Assembly: GCF_028583425.1 (NCBI RefSeq)
Contig: NC_072794.1
Location: forward strand, 23,619,232-23,683,231
Direction: 5' to 3'
DNA: 64,000 nucleotides
Origin: Eublepharis macularius
Taxonomy: Eukaryota; Chordata; Lepidosauria; Squamata; Eublepharidae
Shown: in pieces, positions 1-18,803 of the stretch
Layout of the letters: each line of letters opens with the position of its first letter
Position numbering within the stretch: position 1 is the stretch's first letter
Made by a program: the position numbers and the translations under genes
The notes under the pieces: generated by a model
What the model was told of the DNA's origin: nothing
The model's input: the letters and a program-made list of their open reading frames with translations, nothing else
Database searches by the model: none

Positions 1-7020
<7,020 letters not shown>

Positions 7021-7340
7021 AGCGGCGACGCAGATGCGAAAGAAGGAGGCTGACAGGCGAAGCTGCCTGCGAGGGATGGAGGAGCGGCAGGTTTGAGGGA
7101 GGAGAAGCCTCCGTTGTTACAGGGATGACAGTGCGCACGCGCACTCTAGGTTGCCCGGTGCGCAGGCGCGGAGGGAGCGTGCCCGGAAAAGAACGAAGGC
7201 GGGCAGGAGCTGACGAACGCCCTGCTGGGAGCAATGAATGAATGAATGACTGCAACATGGGCGTGGTTGGGAGGAATCGGATTTTGCAGTTAGAACTTGA
7301 AGTTCTGTGCGTTGCGCGGAGTTCTAGCCCGGTGCAAGCG

Positions 7341-9360
7341 AGAGGATAGCCTTGTAATTTTGTTTAGGAGAGAAAATGCCTTTTCTTCGAAGAGAAGAAA
7401 GGCTTCTCGGGGAAAAGCATGCAAATAGGCGAACCTCTGGCTGATTTCAGACAAAACAGGCGTGGTTAGCTGGAGGAGGGAATAAATGTTTAAATCGCGA
7501 TTTGAGTCTCCGAGATTTTTTTAAAGTGTTTTTAAATAATTTATTAAAATGACGATGCTCGTTTCTCGAATTACTGAGCGATAGTTTCTGGAAATGAGGG
7601 ATTAATTGGGAAGTTAACGTTTGGTTCTTTTGATTTAACATTCAAGGGAGGTAAACCCGATTACTGGTTGATCGCTTGAAAACTTGGTCGGCTATGTAGT
7701 AAACGCTTAACTTGACAACGTGACAACAAATTTCCTACCTTGCCTCGAACTTGCGGGTGCCAATGGAGGGTTCTGAAAAAAACCCAGGGTTTTTTCTCTT
7801 TATTTAATTGAGGATAGAGTTGATAGGCCTGTTTTTGTTGATTTTTTTTTGTTTTGGCTTTTCTTCACTGTCTTTAAGGCTCTTAAACTGGCACTCATGT
7901 TTTCTTTTAGAGCACTCTTCAGACCAGGAGGAGTAGGCAGGCCACTGGCTGTCTGAAACTTTTGAACCCTGAGATGCTGAAGCATTTCTTAGCCATACAA
8001 TTTTGTCAGAGTCAAAAGTGCCAACTAATGGAAATCGCTTTGATGAGTTGCCTCTGGTGTATCTATTCCTGTCCTCTAAGAACTTTTGGGTATCTTGGCC
8101 ATATCTGGTGGACATAAAAAATCCTGGAGGCTCTCTTTGCTGGGACTGGTACCATCTTACTCTGTTTGGGAACCCATAGTGAAATCACTGGTGCAGACTG
8201 TGGGCACCTAGCGCTCATTAACTTGAGCGTGGTGCCGTCGCAGTCACCCAACTGTAACCTAGGGAAGCTGGATTCTTCAGGACTCGCACTCGTCCCTTCT
8301 GTTTTCTGTTCCTTGCCTGTGTAACCCCTGTGAGGTTAATTGGTTTAGCCCAGTGGGGTGGAGTCAGAAGCTAGAGGCAGGCTGCTGAGGAGGAGGCTGT
8401 TTGCAGGGGAGCTTAATAAATTATAAGCTCTTATCACCTTGAATAAGGGCTATAATTCCCAGCCTGAAGCCTGGGGTACAGCTGCTTCAAATGGATGAGA
8501 GAGGACACATCATCACTTCTTGGATGCTTTTTCAAGGACATTGTTGATTTGGAGTTTTTTTTGTATGGTTGTACTTAAAAGTTAATTTTTTGTTAAAGTT
8601 GTATTTTATTAATTGTTAAAAAGTTTAAAAGAAAAAAAAGTTTCTTAAAATTTTGTGGAAGTTGCTTTCTATGCCCCATAGAACCCATGTAAAGAGAAGT
8701 TACACCTGCCTTTCTTATGCCTGAAAATAACTATGACTTATAGAAAGCAAAGAAATTGACACTACCATATGCCAAATTTTTTAAAAGCCAGACATCAATC
8801 TTTTGTTTGCGATCTCAGGGGGGTCTACACATGGCTGCACAGCTAAGGGAACAGTGGGAGAAGACAGGCTTAAGACATAACACAAAGCAATAAGCAGTCG
8901 ACAGCAGTCAATTTGACATCCGTGGTCTTATACCACTCAAACAAAGAAGACTCCACTGAGGATATTAGCAAAGCAGATGTCCCCTTACCTTATAAGGCGC
9001 CGTGAGAGAGGGTTGAGGTCATCCTTTGAGCTGAGGAGAAGGCGTTTGGAATCTCGGTCTGGAACCTCCAATTGTGGAAGTCTAGAAATGAACAACAAAC
9101 TTTGCAATCCTGTAGGATGTTTATTGATGAAGGCACAGGTGGAATCAGGTTGCATTCAGTGAGTGCAGGGAATAAAAGCGGACTTATCTTAATGATGCTG
9201 CCAGTGCCTTGAAAGCCAAAAACTACAAAATGAACATGGGCAGTTACTTGATTTTCTATTAGAGAGCTGCTGAAGATAGATGATTCATTTCCTTACTGAT
9301 AGCTACCAGACTGATCTTTCCTTGACCTTTCTGTAAGTTGTAACTCAGCTAAGTGAGATG
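7341..9360. other. Intergenic, no confirmed gene
   Basis: Apart from the possible retrocopy at 7780-8290, this stretch shows only short AT-rich, unassigned sequence. The segment 8330-8540 has a repeat-like feel but I could not place it in a family. Confidence 0.5.
7780..8290 (-). pseudogene. Possible processed pseudogene of an unidentified gene
   Basis: On the minus strand there is a 103-codon frame (8115-7804) beginning MSTRYGQDTQKFLED. The same frame continues upstream as HYGFPNRVRWYQSQQREPPG before a stop. The frame ends just before ATTAAATAAAGAGAAAAAA, which looks like a polyadenylation signal followed by an A-rich tail. A second frame upstream (8251-8063) may mark a frameshift. I do not recognise the protein. 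The intronless layout with an A-rich 3' end suggests a retrocopy, but no flanking duplication was found. Confidence 0.35.
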
Positions 9361-9368
9361 TTCTTAAC

Positions 9369-12300
9369 TAGGGGTGTGCAAGCCAAAAATTTTCGGCTAT
9401 AGCCGAAAGTAGAAAGCCGAAAGAAGATTCTCTATTGTTAAAGCCGAAAGCCGAAAGAAGAATCTCTTTCGGCTTTCGGGATTCTTTCGGCATTATTTCG
9501 GCATTCTTTTGGCTTTTTTCTATGGGAAAATGCCTCCGTCTTCCAGGACGCCTGGAGGAGGCATTTTCCCACCGAATAAGCCCAAAATTGGTGGGGACCT
9601 TCCTCTAACCCTTCTCTAACAACCACCAAAGTTTCAGACAGATTGGACTTTGGGGGGCCATGTTATGGCCCCCCAAAGCAGGTCCCCCCATCCTCCCATA
9701 AGAAAGCGAAGGAGCAGCATATTGTTAGCATGCTGCTGCTCATCTTTCTTCATTATTTCCTATGGGGAAAAAATGAAGAGGCAGGCTTCCTTTGCCAGGG
9801 GTGGCATTTTGCATGCAAAATGCCCCCTTACCCTCAGGGGCCCTTCTCCCACCCCTCCTCCCACCCCCCACCAAGGCTCAGCCTGCTCCCACTTGGGGGG
9901 CCATTTCATGGCCTCCCCAAGTAGGTGCTCTAATCTCTACCACTGACAGCTGGGGGAGGCTTGTGTTGCCAGGGGTGGCATTTTGCATGCAAAACGCCCC
10001 CCAACCCTCTGGGGCCCTTCTCCCACCCCTCCTCCCACCCCCCACCAAGGCTCAGCCTGCTCCCACTTGGGGGGGCCATTTCATGGCCTCCCCAAGTAGG
10101 TGCTCTGCTCTCATCTCTACCACTGACAGCTGGGGGAGGCTTGTCTTGCCAGGGGTGGCATTTTGCATGCAAAATGCCCCCCAGCCCTCTGGGGCCCTTC
10201 TCCCACCCTTCCTCCCACCCCCCACCAAGGCTCAGACTGCTCCCACTTGGGGGGGCCATTTCATGGCCTCCCCAAGTAGGTCCTCTCAGCCCCTAAAGTC
10301 CACCCCTTACAGCCCCACACAAACCCAATTCCCCCCCAGCTGCCACACACAGACCCAAATCCCCACATTAGCCCCTCACAGACCCAAATCCACCCCCACC
10401 TGCCCCACACCCATAACCCCAGGAACAGGCTGGCAAAGGCCAGCCCTCTCCCTTTGTTCCCTATGCTGGGAACTTCTAAACTCTCTTTCCCTGGGCAATT
10501 CTGCACAGCCCAGGGGTGCCACAATGGTGGGCACACTTCTGAGTGCCAGCTGGTCCCTGTGAAAGAGCACCTGAACCACAGACACCCTCCCTCAAATTCC
10601 CCCACCACCTACAGAGATGGCTGGCCAGCCAGCCCCATTGTTCCCTATGATGGGAACCAACTGCACAACAAAGAATAAAACAAGAACAACACAAAATAAA
10701 GTTTTAAATTTTTTTTCTCCCTTCCAAAGTACAAGTAGGCAAAGCATTATGACACATTACACCAGCAGTCCCCCACACAGAAAAATAACACAACTCACTT
10801 AACATCAGAGAATCACAAAAGCACAATTCCTGTCAAAAACACTTTATTTCTTGAACAGCTTTAGGCTACACAGCGGGTGGGAACACCAAAGGGCATGGCA
10901 GCACTATCTTACACAAAAATAACACAACTCACTTAACATCAGAGAATCACAAAAGCACAATTCCTGTCAAAAACACTTTATTTCTTGAACAGCTTTAGGC
11001 TACACAGCGGGTGGGAACACCAAAGGGCATGGAAGCAGTATCTTACACAAAAATAACACAACTCACTTCACATTAAAGAATCACCCCAAAAAATTGCTGT
11101 CAAAAGCACTTTATTTCTGTAACTGCTTTAGGTTACACAGTAGGAAGGCACCACAGAGCAGGAAAGCAGTGTACTACACAAAAATAACACAACTCACTTC
11201 ACATCAGAGAATCACACAAACACAATTGCTGTCAAAAACGGTGAAGTGGGTTGTATTATTTTTTGTAGTACATTGCTATCATGCCCTGTTGTGCCCTCCT
11301 ACTGTGTAACCTAAAGCTGTTCAAGAAATAAAGTGTTTTTGACAGGAATCATGCTTTGTGATTCTCTGATGTTAAGTGAGTTGTGTTATTTTTCTGTGTG
11401 GGGGACTGCTGGTGTAATGTGTCATAATGCTTTGCCTACTTGTACTTTGGAAGGGAGAAAAAAAATTTAAAACTTTATTTTGTGTTGTTCTTGTTTTATT
11501 CTTTGTTGTGCAGTTGGTTCCCATCATAGGGAACAATGGGGCTGGCTGGCCAGCCATCTCTGTAGGTGGTGGGGGAATTTGAGGGAGGGTGTCTGTGGTT
11601 CAGGTGCTCTTTCACAGGGACCAGCTGGCACTCAGAAGTGTGCCCACCATTGTGGCACCCCTGGGCTGTGCAGAATTGCCCAGGGAAAGAGAGTTTAGAA
11701 GTTCCCAGCATAGGGAACAAAGGGAGAGGGCTGACCTTTGCCAGCCTGTTCCTGGGGTTATGGGTGTGGGGCAGGTGGGGGTGGATTTGGGTCTGTGAGG
11801 GGCTAATGTGGGGATTTGGGTCTGTGTGTGGCAGCTGGGGGGGAATTGGGTTTGTGTGGGGCTGTAAGGGGTGGACTTTAGGGGCTGAGAGGACCTACTT
11901 GGGGAGGCCATGAAATGCCCCCCCCAAGTGGGAGCAGTCTGAGCCTTGGTGGGGGGTGGGAGGAAGGGTGGGAGAAGGGCCCCAGAGGGCTGGGGGGCAT
12001 TTTGCATGCAAAATGCCACCCCTGGCAACACAAGCCTCCCCCAGCTGTCAGTGGTAGAGATTAGAGCACCTACTTGGGGAGGCCATGAAATGGCCCCCCA
12101 AGTGGGAGCAGGCTGAGCCTTGGTGGGGGGTGGGAGGAGGGGTGGGAGAAGGGCCCCTGAGGGTGAGGGGGCATTTTGCATGCAAAATGCCACCCCTGGC
12201 AAAGGAAGCCTGCTTCTTCATTTTTTCCCCATAGGAAATAATGAAGACGATGAGTAGCAGCATGCTAACAATATGCTGCTCCTTCGCTTTCTTATGGGAG

Positions 12301-12641
12301 GATGGGGGGACTTGCTTTGGGGGGCCATAACATGGCCCCCCAAAGTCCAATCTGTCTGAAACTTGGGTGGTTGTTAGAGAAAGGTTAGAGGAAGGTCCCC
12401 ACCAATTTTGGGCTTATTCGGTGGGAAAATGCCTCCCCCAGACGTCCGGGAAGACGGAGGCATTTTCCCATTGAAAAGCCGAAAGAAAGCCGAAAGAATC
12501 CCGAAACGTTTCGGCTTTTTCTTTCGGCTACCCGAAACGTTTCGGCATTCCCCGAAACGTTTCGGCATTCCCTGAAAGAAGCCGAAACACTTTTGTTTCG
12601 GCATTCTTTCGGCATTCTGAATGCCGAAACGCACATCCCTA
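9369..12641. mobile_element. Giant fold-back non-autonomous hAT-like transposon, copy 1
   Basis: The element is 3,273 bp, starts TAGGGGTGTGC and ends GCACATCCCTA (inverted). It is bounded by a perfect 8-bp duplication TTCTTAAC (9361-9368 and 12642-12649), the hAT hallmark. Subterminal regions carry many copies of GCCGAAAG/CTTTCGGC. The arms (about 9369-10867 and 11308-12641) are near-complementary over more than 1.3 kb. Each arm holds about 175-bp units beginning GCCAGGGGTGGCATTTTGCA: three on the left (9796, 9968, 10148) and two on the right. The centre holds about 132-bp tandem units. Long open frames in the arms are proline-rich, match no transposase and are mirrored on both arms. I regard it as non-coding. 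Confidence 0.9.
10783..11310. repeat. About 132-bp tandem repeats at the centre of fold-back hAT copy 1
   Basis: Units start with AAAATAACACAACTCACTT-like sequence at about 10783, 10915, 11047 and 11178. Each includes CTTTATTTCTTGAACAGCTT or a variant. Sequence after about 11236 is the inverse of the preceding units, so the palindrome centre lies near there. Confidence 0.85.
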
Positions 12642-12858
12642 TTCTTAACCATAAAAAAAACCTTTTTCACACAGTTAAGGTAAAAAAAATGTGTGTGGGG
12701 AGGGAGTCAAGTTGAAAAATGTGGGTGGGTGGGTCAGCCTTTTTGTGCCCCTACAAGCTTATGGGTTCTTGAAGGGAGGGATTCTGAGAAATGTGTGTCT
12801 ATAATGCTTGACTTCAAAAGTCTGAATTGTCCCCACGTCTTTTATTATTTTACCAGCT

Positions 12859-12888
12859 ATCGCTGCTTGGCCTTTTGGCCAAGATCAA
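12859..12888 (+). pseudogene. U2 snRNA 5'-end fragment
   Basis: Thirty bases match the start of vertebrate U2 snRNA at 27 of 30 positions, including the GGCCTTTTGGC core and AAGATCAA. The remaining about 160 nt of U2 are absent. A palindromic repeat follows directly. This is a truncated pseudogene fragment, not a functional snRNA. Confidence 0.7.
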
Positions 12889-12891
12889 CAA

Positions 12892-12974
12892 TGCCATCCT
12901 AAGCAGAGTTTCTCCAGTCTAAGCCCATTGAAATCAATGGGCTTAGACTGGAGTAACTCTGCTTAGGATTGCAC
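12892..12974. mobile_element. Short palindromic MITE
   Basis: It is an almost perfect hairpin: one arm reads CCTAAGCAGAG...CCAGTCTAAGCCCATTG and the other is its complement ending CTCTGCTTAGGATTGC. Degenerate copies occur at about 22140-22225, 39745-39835, 48627-48720 and 49100-49190, with half copies near 25385, 27418 and 37250. Confidence 0.75.
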
Positions 12975-14570
12975 TGCAAGTGTATATTATTTTGACAGCC
13001 TTTAACTCGCTGTGTTTTCTAGACAGCTCAGTTGTAAGAGATTGTAACTGTATGGTTGTAAATGGTTGGTGCTTGGTATTATGATTAGATTCAAGATTTG
13101 ATTTCAAAATTAGCTTATTCTTTAAAAGGCATTTACTGGTGTGTGTGTGTTTAATTGTAGATTTTTATCCACTCTGGCTAAAATTTTGACCTGTTACTGT
13201 CAACCTACCAGTGACTTTTCTCTCTGCAAAGTGGACAAAACTTTAGAATGTCACAAATGTTTGTGTATCCCCCGTATTATGTACTGTATGCATTAAAGCT
13301 TTTTAGAGTGCAGGAAAATTATTTTTGATGAGGGCTTTGAAAAGATAACTTTTCTGCATTCGTACATATAGCTAGCTATGTACGCTGCACAACTCAGAAT
13401 TGAACTCTGTTGTGTCTGATCGGAGAGCTCTTGGTTCAGTTCAGTTCTTATGCAAAACCAGTATTTGGTGTTACATGAGCAAAACCCCAGACTCAAGTGA
13501 TTCTTTTCCCTGCCCTGCACTTGCATGCCACCCTTCCATAAGAAACCACAGTTTGTCATTACCTCCTGACCAGGCAAACCACATGCTGCCTTCAAACCAG
13601 AATTGGAAGCCACAACATCTCATTCTGCTTTGTTGTGGGAAAATGTTGTTTGCACAAACTATAGTTTACCCAGTTCATAGGTTTTTAAGATTGCTCCTTA
13701 CTTGGCACAAAAGTCAAGCTAAAAATAAAAAAATCAAACCAAAAAAAATGGAAGTTTTACTGGTAGCTTTACAGTGAGCTAAAAGGCATCGTATGGAATT
13801 ATAATGATGTTACCTAGTGACAATGCTGAAGAGTGCGTCCAGGGCCTCTTGCTGTCCAGGTGCTTCTCCCATCATGATAATATGTGGTATTCCTTTCTTC
13901 TCTCCCCTGCCAGCTCTCTTAGTACATATCTGAAAGGCAGCTTTGGTCAAAAAGGCATTGCTCACTGGTTGATGAGATGCTGAGCCTGAACTGTGACATC
14001 AGTATGAAATCCTTAGACTCATTGGCTACTAGGGAAAGGGGAGTCCAAGGGCACCTCTGAGACAGCCAGAATTTATTCCAGCATGACCTTTCATGGATCA
14101 GATGCATACATCCATTCAGCAGATGTGAAATAGAAATGTAATCGGCCTAATGGATTCTGACGAAGGAACCTCTAACTCGGGTTCCTCAGCCACACATCAG
14201 CAAAAACAGAGAAAAACCTCCCCTCTCAGTGCTATTTTGATCCGGAAAAGCAGCTTGGGGGGAGATAGGAGCCCTTCCTCTCCCCACAGTGGCATTCCAA
14301 GCCCGTTTGGGGAACCTGGGCTCAGCTCTTTAAAAACCTGCATGTCTAGTTTGGCCCTGAAAGAGAGAGTGTGACTGGCAAAAGATCACCAAGGGAACAT
14401 CAAAGCACGGTGGGAATTCAGACCCAGATGATCTGATGGTCTAATCTCTGCAGCCCCTGAAGAAATGCTCTGTTGTGGAGGATGGCAATTAAATACAATT
14501 GCTAAGTCGAACCTCCTGCATTCAAAGGGAGTGTAAAACGGAATAGTGGTTTGTGAGGGGCATTGGGTGC
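12975..14570. other. Intergenic, nothing recognised
   Basis: I see no coding homology and no repeat family that I can name. A short (GT)n lies near 13139. The frame at 14150-14374 is Ser-rich and unsupported. Confidence 0.5.
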
Positions 14571-14576
14571 AGTTGC

Positions 14577-14815
14577 TGAGAGCCAGTTTGGTGTAGTGGT
14601 TAAGAGCGGCAGGACTCTAATCTGGAGAGCCGGGTTTGATTCCCCACTCCTTCACATGAACCCATCTGGGTGACCTTGGGTCAGTCACAGCTCTCTCAGC
14701 TCCACCCACTTCACAGGATAATTATAATGCACTTTGTAAACTGCTTTGAGTGGGCATTAAGTTGTCTTGAAGGGTGGTACATAAATCAAATGTTGTTACT
14801 GTTATTATTTCATAT
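14577..14815 (+). mobile_element. tRNA-derived SINE
   Basis: The head reads AGCCAGTTTGGTGTAGTGGT, with a B-box-like GGTTTGATTCCCC. The body has GGTGACCTTGGGTCAGTCAC and ends with GTACATAAATCAAATGTTGT and an ATT-rich tail. The same subfamily occurs at 51515-51760. Confidence 0.85.
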
Positions 14816-15569
14816 CAAATGGAATCTCCCCATATACTCCCATGAAGGAGTTACTTTCTTTTGACAGCCATCTCTTGGTGTTACTGTCTCCAAAGATTGT
14901 CCATATGGCAACAGTTAGGTTGTGGGTTTTTTCTGAAATGGCCCAACATAAGTGGGAGTAGAGGGTACCTTCACTTGCTGCTCAGGAAACCATGTAGGAG
15001 AGGTATTTGGTGAAGAGTAACTTTTGGCAGGTTAAGCTATACTTTTTTAAGGTGTGGTATTTTTTATCTCGTTGATGGACTGCTGCCAAGGATTTTTTTT
15101 CCTGAGGACTAATTGGGAAAATTCAGAGGAACACTTAAAAATTCCTATGAAATGTGTTTTCTTTGAGATTAATCAAATGCTTTTTGTCAGAATGAAAGTA
15201 TGAAACTCTAAGGACTTTTGGGGGTTTTTTGATGGAAATTTTGGAGAGCACTGAAAAACTCCCCCCCCCCTTATAGGAATGAGGCATTTCTAAAGACAGA
15301 GTTGTGTTGACTAATGATCATAGTATTCAAAATTTCCAGTGGAAAAACTGGGACATTTTGGGGAGGAATGAAGAAAAAAAAAGGTTAATGTTGTTTTTCT
15401 TTGAATGAAATATGCTAAGACAGCAGAGGGTGTAAAACATTGCAGTTCTCATGCTTTATGGGTGTATTTTCAATTTTGCTTGTAGAATGAAGGCATGTAT
15501 ATCTTTAAGATCCATAAATATGTCAGTTAATACCATTTTATATGAAAAGTTAGTTATAAGTAATTTGGG

Positions 15570-15640
15570 TGGCCAGCTCCTGGTTGGGAAATTCCTAGAG
15601 ATTTGGAGGTGAAGCCTGGGAAAGGAGGGGTTTTTTTTAA
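15570..15640. mobile_element. hAT MITE fragment (TAGGGTTGCCA family)
   Basis: A partial copy: GGCCAGCTCCTGGTTGGGAA, then ATTCCTAGAGATTTGGAGG. It matches one end of the full element 130 bp downstream. Confidence 0.6.
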
Positions 15641-15768
15641 TGTAAAATTTTTTTCATGAGTTCAAAATAATGAGAAATTTTACATCTCTGTTTAGGGTTT
15701 GGTAGTCTTGCACCTGCTGATTATTGGCAGGCCTGTGAGGAGCATTCAAGGGTTGGATCCCCCCACCT

Positions 15769-15986
15769 AGGGTTGCCAGCTCCAGGTTGAAAAATTCCTG
15801 GAGATTTGGGGGGTGAAGTCTGGAGAGGGCAGGGTTTGGAGAAGGGAGGGACTTCAGCGGGGTAGAATACCATAGATTCTGTCCTCCAAAACAGCCATTT
15901 TCTCCAGGGGTACTGATCTCTATGGCCTGGAGATCAGTTGTAATTCTGCGAGATCTCCAGCCACCACCTGGAGGCTGGCAACCCTA
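15769..15986. mobile_element. hAT-type MITE, complete (TAGGGTTGCCA family)
   Basis: A 218-bp element with inverted ends TAGGGTTGCCAGC and GCTGGCAACCCTA, flanked by a perfect 8-bp duplication CCCCCACC (15761-15768 and 15987-15994). This copy defines the family and its hAT-like target duplication. Many further copies lie in the window. Confidence 0.9.
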
Positions 15987-15999
15987 CCCCCACCCCAGC

Positions 16000-16790
16000 G
16001 TGAAATAGCCTGGCCTGGCAACAGATATATCACGCTGGGTTTCTGCTCAACTGTTTCAGTTCCCACATTATCCATAGAATCTGACTATTGCGCAACTGAC
16101 CTTAGGCTGCAACTAGTTTCCATCAGTAAGGTTTCTGCTATCTGGAATCACCTTAAGAGTGGTGGTTGAACCTCACTGTAATGATTTGAAGTTAAGTGTG
16201 TGTGTTTCTTTAAATGCTTGGTGTGTTACAGAAGAATGGGGGGGGTGAAAGAGAGGGGTGAGTGAGTGAGGTGATTGGTTGATGACTGAGAGTATGGGCG
16301 GAGCTGAGAAGCGTGTCTGGAGAGAGGCAGTTAGCTGTGGGAGTGGGGAGTTAATAGTCAAGCTGTCAGGAGTTAACAGAATATCTTCCAATTTGAATCC
16401 AAAATAGTGCTGTGGAAGGCATTGGGATTCTGGGGGGCAAGGGGATAAAATACTCAGAGAGGACATATTGAGGACTAAAGAGAGTCAGATCTTGATATCG
16501 CCAGAGTATCATGAGAGAGTGAAATGAATAAGCTAGCAGAAATCTGAGTGAAAGGAGAGTGAAGTAATTGTGACATCTAAAGTCAGAAGAATAACATACC
16601 CAGTTTTCTGAAGAAAAATCATCCAACAACGTGAAACCAATATGCTTCATGTACTAATAAAGGTTTATTTTGTTTCTTTTGTTCACCCCAGAGTTATATG
16701 TGATTACTATATATACCAGTCTCACTCTCAGAGCCACATAGTCCCATGAAGGAGCCGTAACGCTTGGTCACATTATTCAGGGGGAAATTT
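16000..16790. other. Intergenic, nothing recognised
   Basis: No family or gene recognised; the region is repeat-like around 16170-16640 but unassigned. Confidence 0.4.
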
Positions 16791-16794
16791 AATT

Positions 16795-17185
16795 AACTAA
16801 TTTATTATTTATTTATTATTTACTATTTGTTTTTTATTTGTTATCTATAGTCCACCTTTCTCACTGCAACTCAAGGCGGATTACACAGTGTGGGTCAGTT
16901 CAATCAATTTCAAGATATTTCAATACACATGTAATAGGATGTATACCTGCAAAATTCCTGGGGTCTGACAAGAGGGTACAGAAACAGTGGAAAAATAGAT
17001 TTAATGGACCTTAAAACACTGTGACTAAGTCCTGAAACCTCCTTGATTGATTAGGTTCTGTGGGCCTCAATCCAACTCTTATAGTAGTTATAATTGATAT
17101 CATGGTTACTGTAAAATCCGCCCTGAGCCTGTTGGTGTGAGGAGGGCAGAATATAAATCAAATAAATAAATAAATAAAATTTACT
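16795..17185. mobile_element. LINE 3'-end fragments (L2/CR1 type)
   Basis: It begins with an inverted LINE end (TTATTTATTATTTACTATTT, then GTCCACCTTTCTCACTGCAA). It ends with a plus-strand tail: AATCCGCCCTGAGCCTG, GGGCAGAATATAAATCAAAT and AATAAA repeats. Confidence 0.6.
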
Positions 17186-18425
17186 TGTTCTAACTTATAT
17201 TATGTGAAAGTTCTACATTTAATTGTGTTTATATGCACATTTTTGCATTGGGCCCAGCCTAAGTAAGTACAACAAGCCGTAATTTTTTATGGACTATTTT
17301 ATTGGGAATAAAACTTATTTTAAATGTCTTTATCCTGTTTTTCTCGTTAAGGTACCCAGTTCTCATCATAGCAAGTTCCTTAATTACAAAATACAATCAT
17401 AATCCAAAACATATTAATTCATAGTTCAAAAACTAAGGCTATTGCAATTACGTTTATGTGATGATGATGAGTAAAAAAAACAACCCAACAATTGGGAGAA
17501 AATATGTCACCGTAGAGTCTGGACAGGCAAAAGAAAGTACTTCTTCATTGAAAGCAATGCATTTCTGGTGGCAGCATTACCGAACAAGAAAACACCAAAT
17601 CTAACCACACGATTTGTTTGGGTTTTTTGTAGATATTGAGTGACTGTCATAGCCATGAAGTGCTCAAAGAATCTATTTCTTCAGCAGACAGCAAGTTCTG
17701 TACACAGTATGGGAAGGTACTGGAGATTTTTTTTCCTGCGGTTTCCCCCCCAAAGGATTGGAAAGGATTTGTGAGCCTCTGAAAACCACCAGACGAGTTA
17801 GTTTTTTATAAGCTTTGATTCTTTATTTTACATCAGGGGTAACATTCAAAGTCTGATCTGTCTTTAAAACACATTATATGTGTCTCACCAAAGCAGATGC
17901 AAAATGCTTAATCTGAAATCTTTCCAGGGAAAATAGATACCACCAGTTAAAACAAAATGAAAACACAATTTCCAGTGACCTCTTCTTTGGAGTAAAAACA
18001 TTTTACACGTTAACATTTATCTTCAACAGAAGCACTGGTATTTAAAATTGTCCCCATACAAACGTTACCAGCAAGCTCTTTTAGTAATCCAGCGGAAATA
18101 TCCCACTAGTCCCCAAGGCTCAATGTTTAGGTGTTGGATACATGATAAACTTGACATGGTGCTTTCTTAGTGAGATATGGTCCTCCTGGGATAGCATAGT
18201 ACAACCTAACTCATTAAAAATACAATTTAAGTTTCTCTCTTTGAGTTTTCTTTTAAATTTACCTTTGTTATTTGATCCAACTCCTTATCCACAGTCTTGA
18301 TTATTTCACAGTTCCTGAGAACAACCTGTACAGGTTTTATTTTCAACTGTTCAATTAGTACTGGGTACAGCAGGCTGGGTAAATACAAATCACTATTTTA
18401 TCAAGTGATAACTTCCCGCACTCCA
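17186..18425. other. Intergenic, nothing recognised
   Basis: AT-rich sequence with short unsupported frames only. No repeat family or conserved coding block was seen. Confidence 0.45.
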
Positions 18426-18427
18426 CT

Positions 18428-18646
18428 GTGAGAGCCAGTGTGGTGTAGTGGTTAGAGTGCGGAACACGGATCTGGGAACCCCGGGATCAAGCCACCACTC
18501 TGCCAGTCACACACTTTCAATCTAGCCTACCTCCCCGGGTTGTTGTGAGCATAAAATGGAGGAGAGAAGAAGGATGTGAGCTAATGTGAGCCACTTTGCA
18601 TCTACATTTGGGAGAAAGGTGAGGTATAAAGTAAATAAATAAACTA
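18428..18646 (+). mobile_element. Sauria-type SINE, full length
   Basis: The tRNA-like head GAGAGCCAGTGTGGTGTAGT is followed by GGTTAGAGTGCGG. The body has GTTGTTGTGAGCATAAAATG and GGAGAAAGGTGAGGTATAAA, and the tail is AAATAAATAAA. Confidence 0.9.
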
Positions 18647-18803
18647 TGCAAAAACTATTCAGGAGAGCTCAGGCAGAAGGGCTGTACTGTAAGGAAATGG
18701 TTCAGAGATGCTTGGTAAAAGGACAGGGATTATAGATTATACTACTGAGTACTGCCTGTTGATGCAGATATGTGCCTTGAGAAAGGCAGAATATAAACAA
18801 ACA

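Noticed and set aside
9792..10562. 256-codon plus-strand frame
   Set aside because: It lies in tandem repeat units of the fold-back hAT, is proline-rich and is mirrored in the other arm. No domain or transposase motif is visible.
10783..11310. Regular 132-bp repeats considered as a CRISPR-like or satellite array
   Set aside because: Units are much too long for CRISPR, spacers are absent, and the array sits at the centre of a eukaryotic transposon.
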